Shown: positions 22,739-35,404, numbered from the stretch's first letter. The stretch: DNA of 64,000 nt from Elephas maximus indicus (GCF_024166365.1 NC_064820.1:146712001-146776000); one strand, 5' to 3'. Made by a program: numbers and translations. The notes: generated by a model not told the origin, from the sequence alone.

Positions 22739-24375
22739 TCACTTTTTGAAGAGCTCTTTTGCAGCATATTTGCCCAGTGCAAATACATTATTTGGTTTTT
22801 CAACTGCCACTTCATGGGTATTGATTGTGGATCCAAGTAAAACGAAATCCTTGACAACTTCAATATTTTCTCTGTTTATCATGATATTGCTTATGGGTCC
22901 AGTTGTGAGGATTTTTATTTTCTTTATGTTGAGGTGTAATCCATACTGAAGTCTGTAGTCTTTGATTTTCATCAGTAAGTGCTTCAAGTCTTCTTCACTT
23001 TCAGCAAGCAAGGATGTATCACCTGCATATTGCAGGCTGTTAATGAGTCTTCCTCCAATCCTGATGCTGCATTCTCACATAGTTCAGTTTCTCAGATTAT
23101 TTGCTCAGCATACAGACTGAATAATTCTGGTGAAAGGATACAATTTTGACACACACCTTTCTTAATTTTAAACCATAGTATCCCCTTGTTCTGTTCGAAC
23201 AAGTGCCTCTTGGTCTATGCACAGGTTCCTCGTGACCACAATGAAGTGTTCGGGAACTCCCAGTGTTCACAATGTTATCCATAATGTGTTATGATCCACA
23301 CAGTTGAATGCCTTTGCATAGTCAATAAAACACAAGTAAACATCTTTCCTGTATTCTCTGCTTTCAGCCAAGATCCATCTGACATCAGGAATGATATCTT
23401 TCATTCCATGTCCTCTTCTGAATCTGTCTTGAATTTCCAGCAGCTCCCTGTTGATGTACTGCTGCAACTGTTTTTGAATTATCTTCAGCGTAATTTTACT
23501 TGTGTTTGTTATTAATGATATTGTTCAATAATTTCCACATTCTGTTTGACCACCCTTCTTTGGAATGGGCACAAATATGGACCTCTTCTTGTTGGTTGGC
23601 CAGGTAATCATCTTCCAAATTTCTTGGCACTGCGTCTGCTTACTGAACCATCTCAATCGGTATTCTGTCAATTCTTGAAGTCTTGCTTTTCACCAATGCC
23701 TTCAGTACAGCTTGGACTTCTTCCAGTACCATTGGTTCTTGATTATATGGTACCTCCTGAAATGGTTGAATGTTGACCAATTCTTTCTGGTACAGTAACT
23801 CTGGTATTCTTTTCATGTTCATTTGATGCTTCCTGCATTGTTCAATATTTTGCCCACAGAATCCTTCAATATTGCAACTTGAGGCTTGAATTTTTTCTTT
23901 GGTTCTTTCAGCTTGACAAATGCCAAGCATGTTCTTCTCTTTTGGTTTTCTACATTTTATTATAATACAGCATGCAAAAGCTGAAAGTGAATAAGGAAGA
24001 CAGAAGAAGAACTGATGCCTTTGAGTTATAGTGTTGGCAAAGAATGTTGAATATACCACGAAATGCCAGAAGAATGAACAAATCTGTTTTGGAAGAAGTA
24101 CAGCCAGAATACACCTTAGAAGTGAGGATGAAGTCTCACTTACTTCCAATGTGTTATCAGAAAGGACCAGTCTCTGGAGAAGGACATCATGCTTGGTAAA
24201 GCAGAGGATTAGCAAAAAATAGGAAGCCCTCAACAAGGTGGACTGACACAGTGGCTACAACTATGGGCTCAAACTTAGCAATGATTGTAACAGTGGTGCA
24301 GAGCTGGCAATGTTTCATTCTGTCATACATGAAGTTAGTTCAAATCAACTCAACAGCATTCAACAACAACATAAC
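22739..24375. mobile_element. BovB-like RTE LINE copy with internal inversion
   Basis: The left part, 22739-23953, is RTE in minus orientation (LNIKKIKILTTGPISNIMI; AESREYRKDVYLCFIDYAKA; EEVQAVLKALVKSKT). The right part, 23965-24375, is the RTE 3' end in plus orientation, ending in the 'caactcaacagcattcaaca' tail. Aligned by eye to the copy at 27515-30712, the inverted part covers that copy's approximate positions 28992-30234 and the forward part begins near 30310. About 75 bp are missing at the junction. Frameshifts and stops are numerous. Confidence 0.85.
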
Positions 24376-24725
24376 ACCACTTTTTAAAGGTCTCACCTTT
24401 ATATGCAGTCTCCATTGTAACTTCCCAGCCTGTCTGGGGCCTAGTCTTTGTCTGTTTTATCCTGTGTTACCTGTGAAAATCAATGCTCTAGGCCACCAGT
24501 AACTTGACCTTTAATGAGAGGTTTTATAATTGGAGAGTTTTTCAGGACATCGAGTTCACATATTGCCAGATATCTAGTGTATGTATATTGTCAGAAATGG
24601 AAAAGTAGATTTGCTTTTGATGTAAGAATGTTGAAACTTCGGAAAATCTTCAACTATACTTTCTAAAGGTGAACAGATTTATAAGTGTTCTGAGGTTTTA
24701 AAAAGGAGCTATACAGCAGGACACC
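24376..24725. other. No recognised feature
   Basis: Non-coding AT-rich sequence between an RTE 3' end and an AfroSINE. I see no open frame, repeat unit or RNA gene that I can support. Confidence 0.5.
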
Positions 24726-24733
24726 ACTAACTC

Positions 24734-24890
24734 TGGAAACCCAGGTGGCACAGTGGTTAAGAGCTATGGCTGCTAATCAAAAGGTCGGCAGTTCGAATCC
24801 ATCAGTCACTCATTGGAGACTCTAAGGGGCAGTTCTACTCTGTCCTATAGGGTCGCTATGAGTCAGAATCGACTTTACAGCAGTGGGTTT
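24734..24890 (+). mobile_element. AfroSINE, well preserved
   Basis: A near-complete sense copy. The tRNA-derived A box region is tggcacagtggttaagagct and the B box is ggcagttcgaatcc. The RTE-like tail is tatagggtcgctatgagtca. The target duplication actaactc is exact (24726-24733, 24891-24898). Confidence 0.95.
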
Positions 24891-24898
24891 ACTAACTC

Positions 24899-27514
24899 CC
24901 ATTCCAAGATTTCTTCTGGTAAGCTTGTTCAGGGATACCATGCCTCAGCTTCTTACTGTTTATTTTTAATGTCATTCATTGGCTCTTCAGCAGGTCTCCA
25001 AACTATCAAGGTCATTTTGAATTTAAATTAATTACCTCATACATATTAAGGTACATAATTATATATAAGGCACTGGGGATGGGATGGTAAAAATATAAAA
25101 GAATGATAATTCTAACCTTATAAAAGCTAATGGTTTAATTGAGGATACACATAACTTAAGAGGCAACTAGCATCACAAACCAGGACATGAAACATAGTAT
25201 AAACAATAAAAAACATTGGTGTCTAGAGAAACTAGAGATTATCTTGCATAGGAAGAGACCGTTCATTCAAGACAGGCTACATAAGGTTAACCATGAAAAG
25301 CTAATACAACTGGGTAGGATCAAAATGCAACAAGAATTTCAGGCCAGAGGAATAGTGTGAAAAATTGAGACTTTATAACTTTGTGTGTGCACGTGAGGAG
25401 ACAGGGAATAAGGTAACTTGACTAGACCAGAGTTACATATTTCACAGTAGCAGGAGTTGAGAATGAAAACATAGGCTTTAGAGAAGTGGTAGAAGAACCT
25501 ATAAATGTTTTGAAGAATAACAAAGCCGAAAAGAGGCATATAATGGAGTGTCATTAAAGATTTTAGGAAACAACCTATTGAAAGTGGTGTTTTTAGAAGA
25601 CGAATCTGGCAGCAACACACTAGATGGAAGACGGGTAAGACTGGAAGTAAAAAGACCAGTTAAAAGACAAAACAACAATCTAGGTATGAAGGGATAGGAA
25701 CCTGAACAAAGATAGTTGATGGAAATGTGAACAGAAATAAAAGAGGGACTTGTCAGAAATAATAAATCAAGTAGGGCTGGTGCCTGAATAGCTATCAGAT
25801 ACATGGAAGCTGGAAAAAATCATGTTGATTCTAAGTTCAAGGCAGGGAAAATCTTGGTATCATTTTTAGAAAGAAGAAAATCTAGGAATGTAAGATGGTT
25901 TGGGAAGAAATTAATCCAGTTTAGACATGGCAAGTTTAAAGAAACAGCAAAATGATAAAATGGAAATATTTACCAAATGAGTGGAGGCTGGGGTTTCAAG
26001 TAAATGTCAGTGTCACAACTACAGATTTTGGAGTAATACCCTCAAATACCCTCAGAGGTGGTAGTCAATCTAACTTCTCTCGAGCACATTTCTCTCAAGG
26101 AAACAGGGAAGGGTGGAGGGCTTTAGAATTCAACTTCAGAGAATGCTAACAGAGATACAGGTGGGAAGATACATTATCAGTAGAGCAGAAAAGTGTTTGG
26201 AGGTAAGAAGAAAATGATGCCATGTGGCTAAAAAGATGAGAGTGTTTCAAGAAAAAAAAGATGATTCATAGTGTAAAAAATGACAGAAAGATCAAAGAAA
26301 ATAAGGACTTGAAAGAAAGTCAGTGAATTTGACAATTAGGAGATAATTGCTGCCCATCAAAAGCAAGATTTTATTACTGTGGTGAAAACAGAAGCCAGAC
26401 TCAATTATTTAATGAATCAAATATTAACTTTATTCTTCAAGGTGCTTCCTATCCCATATTCTACATTCTTCTTCTAAATGAAAGCTTATGAGTACCGCAC
26501 AACAGCAACTCGCTAAGCCACCAGTTGTAACCCCCTCTACTTATGACAACTCCACTTGATCAAAGGACTGGACCCAGGTCTCCTAATCATCGAACGGATG
26601 CGTACCCAACAGATTTCAAAACTGACCTGCTTGATTATCAAGTCATCTGTCACTGCATCTGCCATAAACCACTTTTGGTGGCCACAGAGACCTAAGTAAC
26701 AGTAATCCTATCAGCAGAGGCATATCTGCTGAGAAGCTGATGTAGCTTCACCTTCAGGGTCCCTCCCTTTCTCAGGCTCCTTCCAAGTCTGTGGGAACAG
26801 CCCTAGCAATTTTGTATTTGCAATTTTAATTCTTTCTCTCAAAAAGGGTCCTTGATTTTAGAAGCTTCAGACTTCCTAAAACCTGAATCTGCCTATATTA
26901 AACAGCAACTTATCCTCTCAAAGCCATAACATAGACATGTTTGTAACATCACCTTACCTGCCCCACTAATGCACAGAAGATTCAGAGAAAATCCAACGTA
27001 GCCTCAAAATATAAAGGTTGGTAACTTCTGCTCTAGAATTGGTTTTCCCAGAATGGAACAGAACTACATACTAGTATCTCTCCTTTGACATGGCATGACA
27101 CTAAAAAGTGCTGCTGGGTCTCCAGAGATTAATTCTCTTCCCAAGCACGACAGAGGACACATAATACAGTTTTCTCTTGAAACTCTAAATGTTGTGTTTA
27201 CTCTTGTATTTAATGAAACATTATAAATGCAGAACAGATAATTGCTATATTTGTCACCCACACCAACTTCATATCTAAATAAATGGAGACCAAGGCACAT
27301 ATAACCTCAAAATTTTACAGGCAGTAGGCAACAACAGCAGGCGGCACCTCTATATCTACTTTCTTCCCAAAGGGAATGAATGATGTCATGATACACTCAG
27401 ACAATTGGGACAATGGAACTAAAATAAAAACCACAATTCTGCATCCTTAAAGGAGATGCCAAAAGTTCTGCAAGGAATTAAATATCATCAATATAAGCCC
27501 ACTTTGTCTTGCAT
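24899..27514. other. Long non-coding stretch, unclassified
   Basis: About 2.6 kb with no exon-like frame, no young repeat and no RNA gene that I can support. Segment 25060-26350 has the flavour of a decayed interspersed repeat. Segment 26400-27510 looks like single-copy DNA. Short open frames in it have no recognisable motif. Confidence 0.45.
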
Positions 27515-30500
27515 CCCCCACATGTCTGTCAGCTTGTTATACTGTGGGGGCTTGCATGTATCTGTGATGCTGGAAGCTATGCCACTGGTATTCAGAAACC
27601 AGCAAGGGTCACCCAGGGAGGACAGGTTTCAGCTGAGCTTCCAGACTAAGACAGACTAGGAAGAAGGACCTGGCAGTCTACTTCTGAAAAGAATTAGCTG
27701 GCGAAAACCTTAAGAATAGCAGTGAACATTGTCTGATATAGTGCTGGAAGATGAGTCCCCCAGGTTGGAAGGCACTCAAAAGACGGCTGAGGGAGAGCTG
27801 CCTCCTCAAGGTAGAGTTGACCTTAATGACGTGGATGGAGTAAAGCTTTTGGGGTCTTCATTTGCTGACGTGGCCGACTCAAAATGAGAAGAAACAGCTG
27901 CAAACATCCATTAATAATCGAAACCTAGAATGTACAAAGTATGAATCTAGGAAAATTGGAAATCATCAAAAATGAAATGGAATGTATAAACACCAATATC
28001 CTAGGCATTAGTGAGCTGAAATGGACTGGTATTGGCCATTTTGAATCAGACAATCATATGGTCTACTACGCCGGGAACGACAACTTGAAGAGGAATGGCG
28101 TTGCCTTCACTGTCAAAAAGCACATTTCAAGATCTATCGTGAAGTACAATGCTGTCAGTGATAGGATAATATCCATATGGATACCAGGAAGACCAGTTAA
28201 TACAACTATTATTCAAATGTACACACCAACCACTAAGGCCAAAGATGAAGAAATTAAAGATTTTTATCAGCTGCTGCAGTCTGAAATTGATCAAACACGC
28301 AATCAGGATGGGTTCATAATTACTGGTGATTGGAATGTGAAAGTTGAAAACAAAGAAGAATCGGTAGTTGGAAAATATGGCCTTGGTAACAGAAACAATG
28401 CTGGAGACTGAATGATAGAATTTTGCAAGACCAGGACTTCTTCACTGCAAAAACCTGTTTTCACCAACATAAACAGTGACTATACACATGGACCTCACCA
28501 GATGGAATACACAGGAATCAAATCGACTACATGTGTGGGAAGAAACACTGGAAAAGCTGAATATCATCAGTCAGAACAAGGCCAGGGGCCGACTGTGGAA
28601 CAGACCATCAATTGCTCATATGCAAGTTCAGGTTGAAACTGAAGAAAATTAGAGCTAGTCCACAAGAGCCAAAATACGACCTTGAGTATATCCCACCCGA
28701 ATTTAGAGACCATCTCAAGAATAGATTTGACATGTTGAGCACTAATGACCACAGACCAAACAAGTTGTGGAATGACATCAAGGACGTCATACATGAAGAA
28801 AGCAAGAGGTCATTGAAAAGACAGGAAAGAAAGAAAGGACCAAGATGGATGTCAGAGGAGATTCTGAAACTTGCTCTCGAACACTGAGCAGCTAAAGCAA
28901 GAGGAAAAAATGATGAAGTAAAAGAACTGAAGATTTCAAAGGGCGGCTCGAGAAGACAAAGTATTATAACGACATGTGCAAAGAGCTGGAGATAGAAAAC
29001 CAAAAGGGAGGGACACGCTTGGTGTTTCTCAAGCTGAAAGAACTGAAGAAAAAATTAAAGCCTTGAGTTTCAATAGTGAACGAACTCTTTTGGGAAAATA
29101 TTAAATTACACAGGGAGCACCAAAAGAAGATGGAAGGAATACACAGAGTCATTATACCAAAAAGAATCAGTCAACATTCAACCATTTCAAAAGGTGGTAT
29201 ATGATCAGGAGCCAGTGGTACTGAAGGAAGTCCAAGCTGCACTGAAGGCACTGGTGAAAAACAAGGCTCCAGGAATTGACGGAATATCAATTGAGATGTT
29301 TCAACAAACAGATGCAGAGCTGGAAGTGCTTACTCGTCTATGCCAAGAAATTTGGAAGAGAGCTACCTGGTCAACTGACTGGAAGAGATCCATATTTATG
29401 CCTATTCTCAAGAAAGATGATCAAACCAAATGCGAAAATTATCGAACAATGTCATTAATATCACACACAAGCAAAATTTTGCTGAAGATCATTCAAAAGC
29501 AGCTGCAGCAGTATATCGACAGGGAACTGCCAGAAATTCAGGCCAGATTCAGAAGAGGACATGGAACCAGGGATATCATTGCTGATCTCAGACAGATACT
29601 GGCTGAAAGCAGAGAATACCAGAAGGGTGTTTACCTGTGTTTTATTGACTATCCAAAGGCATTCAACTGTGTGGATCATAACAAATTATGGATAAGATTA
29701 CGAAGAATGGAAATTCCAGAACACTTAACTGTGCTCATGAAGAAACTTTACATAGATCAAGAGGCAGTTGCTTGGACAGAAAAAAAGGATAGTGAGTGGT
29801 TTAAAGTAAGGAAAGGTGTGCATCAGGGTTGTATCCTTTCACCATATCTATTCAACTTGTATGCTAAGCAAATAATCCAAGAAACTGGACTGTATGAAGA
29901 AGAACGGGCCATCAGGATTGGAGAAAGACTCATTAACAATCTGTGATATACAGATGACACAATTTTGCTTGCTGAAAGTGAAGAGGACCGGAAGCACTTA
30001 CTAATGAAAATCAAAGACCACAGCCTTCAGTATGGATTACACCTCAACATAAAGGAAACAAAAATCCTCACAGCTGGACCAATAAGCCACATCATGATAA
30101 ACAGAGAAAAGATTGAAGTTGCCAAGGATTTCATTTTACTTGGATCCACAATCAACAGCCATGGAAGCAGCAGTCAAGATATCAAAAAACACATGATATT
30201 GGGCAAACCTGCCTCAAAGGACCTCTTTAAAGTGTTGAAAAGCAAAGACGTCACCCTGAAGACTGAGGTGTGCCTGACCCAAGCCATGGTATTTTCAATC
30301 GCATCATATGCATGTGAAAGCTGGACAATGAATAAGGAGGACACTTTTGAATTGTGGTAGCTGGCGAAGAATATTGAGTATACTATGGACTGTCAAAAGA
30401 AGGAAAAAATCTGTCTTGGAAGAAGTACAACCAGAAGGCTCCTTAAAAGCAAGGATGGCAAGACTACATCTTACATACTTTGGAAATGTCATCAGGAGGG

Positions 30501-30712
30501 ATCAGTTCCCAGAGAAGGACACCATGCTTGGTAAAGTAGAGGGTCAGCAGAAAAGAGGAAGACCCTCAACAAGATGGATTGACACAGAGGCTGCAACGAT
30601 TGGCTCAGCATAACAACAATTTTAAGGATGGCACAGGATCAGGCAGTGTTTTGTTCTGTGGTACATAGGGTCACTATGAGTCTGAACCAACTTAATGGCA
30701 CCTAACAACATC
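27515..30712 (+). mobile_element. BovB-like RTE LINE, near full length
   Basis: A 3.2-kb element, the usual BovB length. The 5' UTR begins near cccccacatgtctgtcagct and contains the 'gcttccagactaagacagac' block also found in the tRNA-Gly SINE. The coding region runs from about 27884 to 30613, and the 3' end is …atagggtcactatgagtctg followed by cacctaacaacatcaaca. BovB/RTE elements are known from ruminants, squamates and afrotherians and are a standard case of horizontal transfer. This copy has stops and frameshifts and is dead. Confidence 0.93.
27884..30613 (+). pseudogene. RTE endonuclease/reverse transcriptase, broken
   Basis: The single RTE polyprotein region. The endonuclease lies at 27941-28411 (ILGISELKWTGIGHFES for the catalytic Glu motif; IITGDWNVKVENK). 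The linker is at 28612-28887. The RT lies at 29194-30360, with NKAPGIDGISIEMF, FIDYPKAFNCVDHNKLW, VRKGVHQGCILSPYLFNLYA and YTDDTILLAESEED (YTDD at the active site). The C-terminal region LNIKETKILTAGPISHIMI follows. Stops occur at about 27923, 28409, 28885 and just before the YTDD motif (29944), and there is at least one frameshift near 28600-28900. Confidence 0.92.
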
Positions 30713-30724
30713 AACATGTTTTGC

Positions 30725-30900
30725 ATGTGTTAAACCTTCTCTCAGAGTCCTCACAATATCTCTAAGAGATATGATACACTTGTCCCCATTTCCAACTGGC
30801 AAAGCTGAGGCAACAAAGTACCACACACAAACACTCCCTAGCAAAGAAGAAGTAGAAGTCATAATTCTAACTCAGGCCATCTAATGCTAATCTGAACTCT
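30725..30900 (-). mobile_element. MIR-like old SINE, antisense
   Basis: The blocks 'cctcacaatatctctaagag' and 'ccccatttccaactggcaaagctgaggc' (read in short parts) resemble the minus strand of MIR. It is strongly diverged. Confidence 0.5.
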
Positions 30901-30913
30901 GACTATTATACTA

Positions 30914-31058
30914 CGCATTGCCATAGAGTTGATTCGGACTCATACAAACCCTACAGGACAGAGTAGAACTGCCCCATAGGGTTTCTAACGAGCTGTTGGG
31001 GAATTTGAACTGCAGACCTTTTGGTTAGCAGCCATGCTCTTAACCACCGAGCCACCAG
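30914..31058 (-). mobile_element. AfroSINE
   Basis: An antisense copy flanked by an exact 13-bp target duplication gactattatacta (30901-30913 and 31059-31071). The SINE tail on the left is short. Confidence 0.93.
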
Positions 31059-31071
31059 GACTATTATACTA

Positions 31072-31731
31072 GATGGTTTTGAATCCCCAGGAATTTTTAA
31101 GTATAGTTTTAATAAAATATTCTGATACCACCAGATGTTCTGTTTACAGGATAGAGAGAGATTAAAAGAACCAATTTCCCAAATTCAAGTCTATCAGGCA
31201 ACAATCTAAGGATTGCAGAATTATTCCATGATAAATCTTGTTTTAAAAGTTTTTCATGAGGCATCAGATGCCTTTAACATTGTAATAACACTGTTCAGTG
31301 TAATAATTAGAAGCCATAAAGAGATTACTCAAAGGAAACGCCCAAGAGTAAATGCTGCCTAGAAACGTGTACATATAATCTAGGGCTTGGTTGTAAAATG
31401 TCCTAAGACTGTGGTCATTCACCTAAGGAAACCCAGTTCCTAGCTTGCATCTTTATTACATCTCTCATCCAGGGGATTTAGAGCAAAAACATTGATGTAC
31501 TAGTTCCCCATCTCCATACACTAGCTCAGTCCCACAGTGGGATAAATAAATGGCTTGTCTTCTCAGACCAGGCCAGACTGGCGCTAAAAAAAAAAAAAAA
31601 AGTTCTGAAAATTCTGGACCCTGGGCTCCCTCTGGAGGAGGCGAGGACTATCTGACTTAGAAAAGAACTTCAGAATCATCTTTACTCTTGGGACAAAGGG
31701 TGATATGTACCATATAGTAGCCACACACTCC
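31072..31731. other. No recognised feature
   Basis: Non-coding sequence between two AfroSINEs, with A-runs at 31586-31601. No coding frame or repeat was recognised. Confidence 0.5.
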
Positions 31732-31903
31732 AAAAAAAAAAAAAAAACCGAAACCCACTGCCGAGTCAATTCCAACTTGTAAGGACACTATAGGACACAG
31801 TAGAACTGCCCCATAGGGCTTCCAAGGTGCAGTTGGTGGATTAGAACTGCTGACCTTTTTTAGTTAGGAGCTGTGACTCTTAACCACTGCGCCACCAGGG
31901 CAC
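31732..31903 (-). mobile_element. AfroSINE
   Basis: Antisense copy with an A-tail at 31732-31747, the gactctta/ccaccagggc head at the right, and a short insertion (tttttagttaggagct) near its B box. Confidence 0.9.
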
Positions 31904-32182
31904 CATAACAGCCTCGGGATACCAACCTATAATCTATAAAATGCTATCCAGAAAATAAAGCTAAGTGTGAAGAGCAAGAACACTAACCCAAAGTCAATCT
32001 GAGGCAGATCGTATTTTATTTACCTTTTTGAGTTACACATTTCACAGGATCCTTTATCCCTTTAATACCATATGTATGCATCCAATTCAGCAAATATAAA
32101 TCTTTTCACTTACTCTAAGCCAAGAGAGCTGAGAGACCTGTATAACATTGAGAAAATAATTATACAATTTTTCACTCTGTAC

Positions 32183-32340
32183 CAAAACCAAACCCACTGC
32201 CATCAAGTTGATTCTGATTTGTAGTGATCCCGTAAGATAGAGTAGAACTGCCCCAAGGATTTCCAAAGAGTAGCTGGTGGATTCAAACTGCCGACCTTTT
32301 GGTTAGCAGCAGGGCTCTTATCTGCTGCACCACCAGGTTA
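32183..32340 (-). mobile_element. AfroSINE
   Basis: Antisense copy from aaccaaacccactgccatca to gctgcaccaccagg. Flanks ttcactctgtacc and ttcattctac suggest a diverged duplication. Confidence 0.9.
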
Positions 32341-32488
32341 CCCTTCATTCTACAGCAAGCACTAATTTAGTACTTCCCTGTTCTGAGACACAGTGGCTAA
32401 AGAAACTAAAATGACATAGGTTGGAGAATCTGATAATCTGACCCATATATTTTAACACCCTTTGCAGAGCATTTGTTTGTTTGTTGTT

Positions 32489-33718
32489 CTTTCACTTGTT
32501 GTTGTTGTTAGGTACTGTTGAATTGGTTCCAACTCATAGTGACCCTATGCACAACAGAAGAAAATGCTGCCAGGTCCTGCGCAATCATTGTCACATTTGA
32601 CCCCATTGTTGCAGCACTGTGTTAATCCACCTTGTTGAGGGTCTTCCTCTTTTTCACTGACCCTGTGCTTTAAAAAGCATGATGTCCTTCGCCAGGGACT
32701 AGTCCCCCCGATCACATGTCCACAGTAAGCAAAGTCTCACCATCCTCACTTCTAAGGAGCATTCTGGCTGTACTTCTTCCAAGACAGGTTTGTTCGTTCT
32801 TTTGGTAGTTCATGGTATATTCTATATTCTTCGCTAACACCATACTCCAAATACATAAATCCTTCTTTCTTCCTCATTCACTGTCCAGCTTTCGCATGCG
32901 TATGAAGCAACTGAAAATATGATGGCTTGGGTCAAAAAGCACACCTTAATCCTCAAAGTGACATCCTTGCTTTTTAACACTTTAAAGAGTTCTTTTGTAT
33001 CAGATTTGCCCAAGGCAATGCATCGTTTGATTTCTTGAATGCTGCTTCCTTGGGCACTGTTTGTAAATCCAAGTAAAATGAAATCCTTGATAACTTCAAT
33101 ATTTTCTCCTTTTATCATGATGTTGCTAATTGGTCCAGTTGTAAGGATTTTTGTTTTCTTTATGTTGAGGAGTAACCCATACTGAAAGGCTGCAGTCTTT
33201 GATCTTCATCAGTAAGTACTTCAAGCCCTCTTCAGTTTCAGCAGGCAAAGTCGTGCCATCTGCATATATCAGGTTGCTAATGAGTCTTCCTCCAATCCTG
33301 ATGCAGAGTTCTTCTTCATATAGTCAGTCCACCTTCTTGGATTATTTGTTCAGCATACAGACTAAGAATGGTGAAAATCTACAACACCGACACACACTTT
33401 TTCTGATTTTAAACATGCATTAATGCCTCGTTTGCTTCGAACCACTGCCTTTTGACCTATGTACAGGTTCTGCATGAGCACAATTAAGTGTTCTGGAATT
33501 CTCACTCTTCATAATGTTATCCATAATTTGTTATAATCCACACAGTCGAATGCCTTTGCATAGTAAACAAAACACAGGTAAACATCTTTCTGGTATTCTC
33601 TGCTTTCGGCTAAGATCCATCTGACATCAGCAATGATATCTCTGGTTCCACAACCTCTTCTGAATCCAGCTGGAATTTCTGGTAGTTTCCTGTCAATGAA
33701 CTGCTGCATCCACTTTTG
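32489..33718 (-). mobile_element. BovB-like RTE, 5'-truncated, antisense
   Basis: On the minus strand the element runs from the start of the RT domain (33718) to the 3' end with an (aac)n tail at 32489-32515. Recognisable pieces are LPEIPAGFRRGCGTRDIIAD, AESREYQKDVYLCFVYYAKA, and the C-terminal DFILLGFTNSAQGSS. Frameshifts are frequent. A long hairpin starts 15 bp beyond its 5' truncation point. Confidence 0.9.
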
Positions 33719-33732
33719 ACAGAAATCTCAGT

Positions 33733-33877
33733 TAAGTTGGTAAAATTTTTTCTCAAAAATTGGAAAGAGGAAGGTGACATGGAAATTAGGATAAGGTGTG
33801 GTCCTTTCACTTACCTTATCCTAATTTCCTTGTCACCTTCCTCTTTCCAATATTTGAGAAACAATTTTACCAACTTA
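33733..33877. repeat. 65-bp near-perfect inverted repeat (hairpin)
   Basis: The left arm 33733-33797 and right arm 33813-33877 are reverse complements with three mismatches in 65 bp, separated by a 15-bp loop. A weaker match extends about 10 bp further out on both sides. No known SINE or LINE sequence was recognised inside it. Confidence 0.92.
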
Positions 33878-34196
33878 GCCAAGATTCCAGTTCCTAATGT
33901 GCATCTTTCTGTGTTATCTATAAATGTAATTATGTTTCAATTACTTCATTTATTCATTTGTTATTCATTACTGAATAACAAGCTATAAATTCACCTGATC
34001 TCCCTCACCTTTAAACTCCATGCTGAATCACACCTACTCATCATTGTTCAGTCATTTCAACAATAAATGCTACAAAGAGCGCATTCTATCCCACCAATAA
34101 AAATATCCCATATTCTATTTTTCTTTTTTTCTCAATTGACTTATTATGTTGGGTGCTTAAAAATCCATTCACTCATTCATTTACAAAGCACATGTT
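33878..34196. other. No recognised feature
   Basis: Roughly 320 bp of AT-rich non-coding sequence between the hairpin and an AfroSINE. Nothing was identified. Confidence 0.5.
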
Positions 34197-34395
34197 AAAA
34201 CCAAAACCAAACCTATTGTTGTTGACTCGATTCTGACTCATAGCCACTCTACAACACAGAGTAGAAATGCCCTGTAGGGTTTCCAAGGCTGTAATCTTTA
34301 CAGAAGCAGACTGCCACATCCTTCTCCCTTGGAGCCGCTGGTGGGCCAACTTTTGGGTTAGCAGCTAGTGCTTAACTGTGCCACCAGGGCTCCTC
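34197..34395 (-). mobile_element. AfroSINE, long variant
   Basis: Antisense copy with the extra block ggctgtaatctttacagaag and cagactgccacatcc, and a head ending ccaccagggctcct. Confidence 0.9.
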
Positions 34396-34920
34396 TAAAC
34401 AAATGCTACTGAGTATCAATATATGTAAACACCGTTGTGTGCATGGTGAACACAGCCACAAACAAAAGACTAAATCTCTACCTTTATCTGCCTTCTGAGA
34501 GGTTTCAGAATTCAAAGCTAGTCAATAACAGCTATTTCTTAGCAAACTTAGGATGAATGACAGTATACTGGACAAGTATGAATAGACCACAACATTAAAA
34601 ACACTTTAATGAGATTTGTTGTCTTCTCTCTTAGCTTGGCCTTCATCCCAACCACTGTAAGTACATACTTCTAAATAAGCTAGCCCCATTTTTAGAATAG
34701 AAAAAAAGAATTGTTATAATCTGTCTTTACAGAGTCATTAATTATCAGCTCCCTGCCTTTGCGGGAGGAGAAAGCAGACAGTTAGGAAGGTTAGGAACAT
34801 AGTAGGAAATTTTATTTGCTTCTATCCCTTTGCTTTTTATCAAAATCAAAGAATGCTTTCTTGCTGTCTTTCATCATCTTATAACTGTGGCTTCCACATC
34901 ACTTAAAATTTCTTCATCGC
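34396..34920. other. No recognised feature
   Basis: About 525 bp of apparently single-copy non-coding DNA. Its last 16 bases (34905-34920) look like the left target duplication of the following L1. Confidence 0.5.
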
Positions 34921-35404
34921 GGGGAGGCAGAGTCAACATGGCACTATAGACAGAAGCACCATGCAGTCCCTATGCAGCACGGACCCAAAAAACTAAGTAA
35001 AACGAATACAAACATCAATGTTGTAACCTTAAATACCAAATGAAGGAATAAAGAGCTCTAGTTTTTTTTTTTTTTATCAAGCACCAAGTGGAATAAGAAA
35101 CTGACAGAGAACAGAGAATGAGGAGAGCTACAGGGATAGGGCCCATACCAACTAATGTGGCCAGATTCACTATTTTTGGCTACAGCCACCAAGAGCTCAG
35201 ACAGGGAGTATGGGAAGGCAGCTCCACAGAGCTCCCAGCAGGAGACAGAGCATCCACCTAGTAACCAGGGATACATGCTTTCCCACCCCTCTTCCTTCTT
35301 CTCTCTACATAGTCTCCACTGCTTGCCAAAGGGCCATGGTTGCTCAGCCAGAGAGACACTAGCTCACTGCCGCCAGGGTTTGCCATACCCTCCCCATCCA
35401 GCCC

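Noticed and set aside
28608-29003. 131-codon minus-strand open frame
   Set aside because: Antisense shadow of the RTE coding region between endonuclease and RT.
33733-33877. Reading the hairpin as a microRNA gene
   Set aside because: Long, near-perfect arms without the usual bulges argue against a canonical pre-miRNA; kept only as an inverted repeat.
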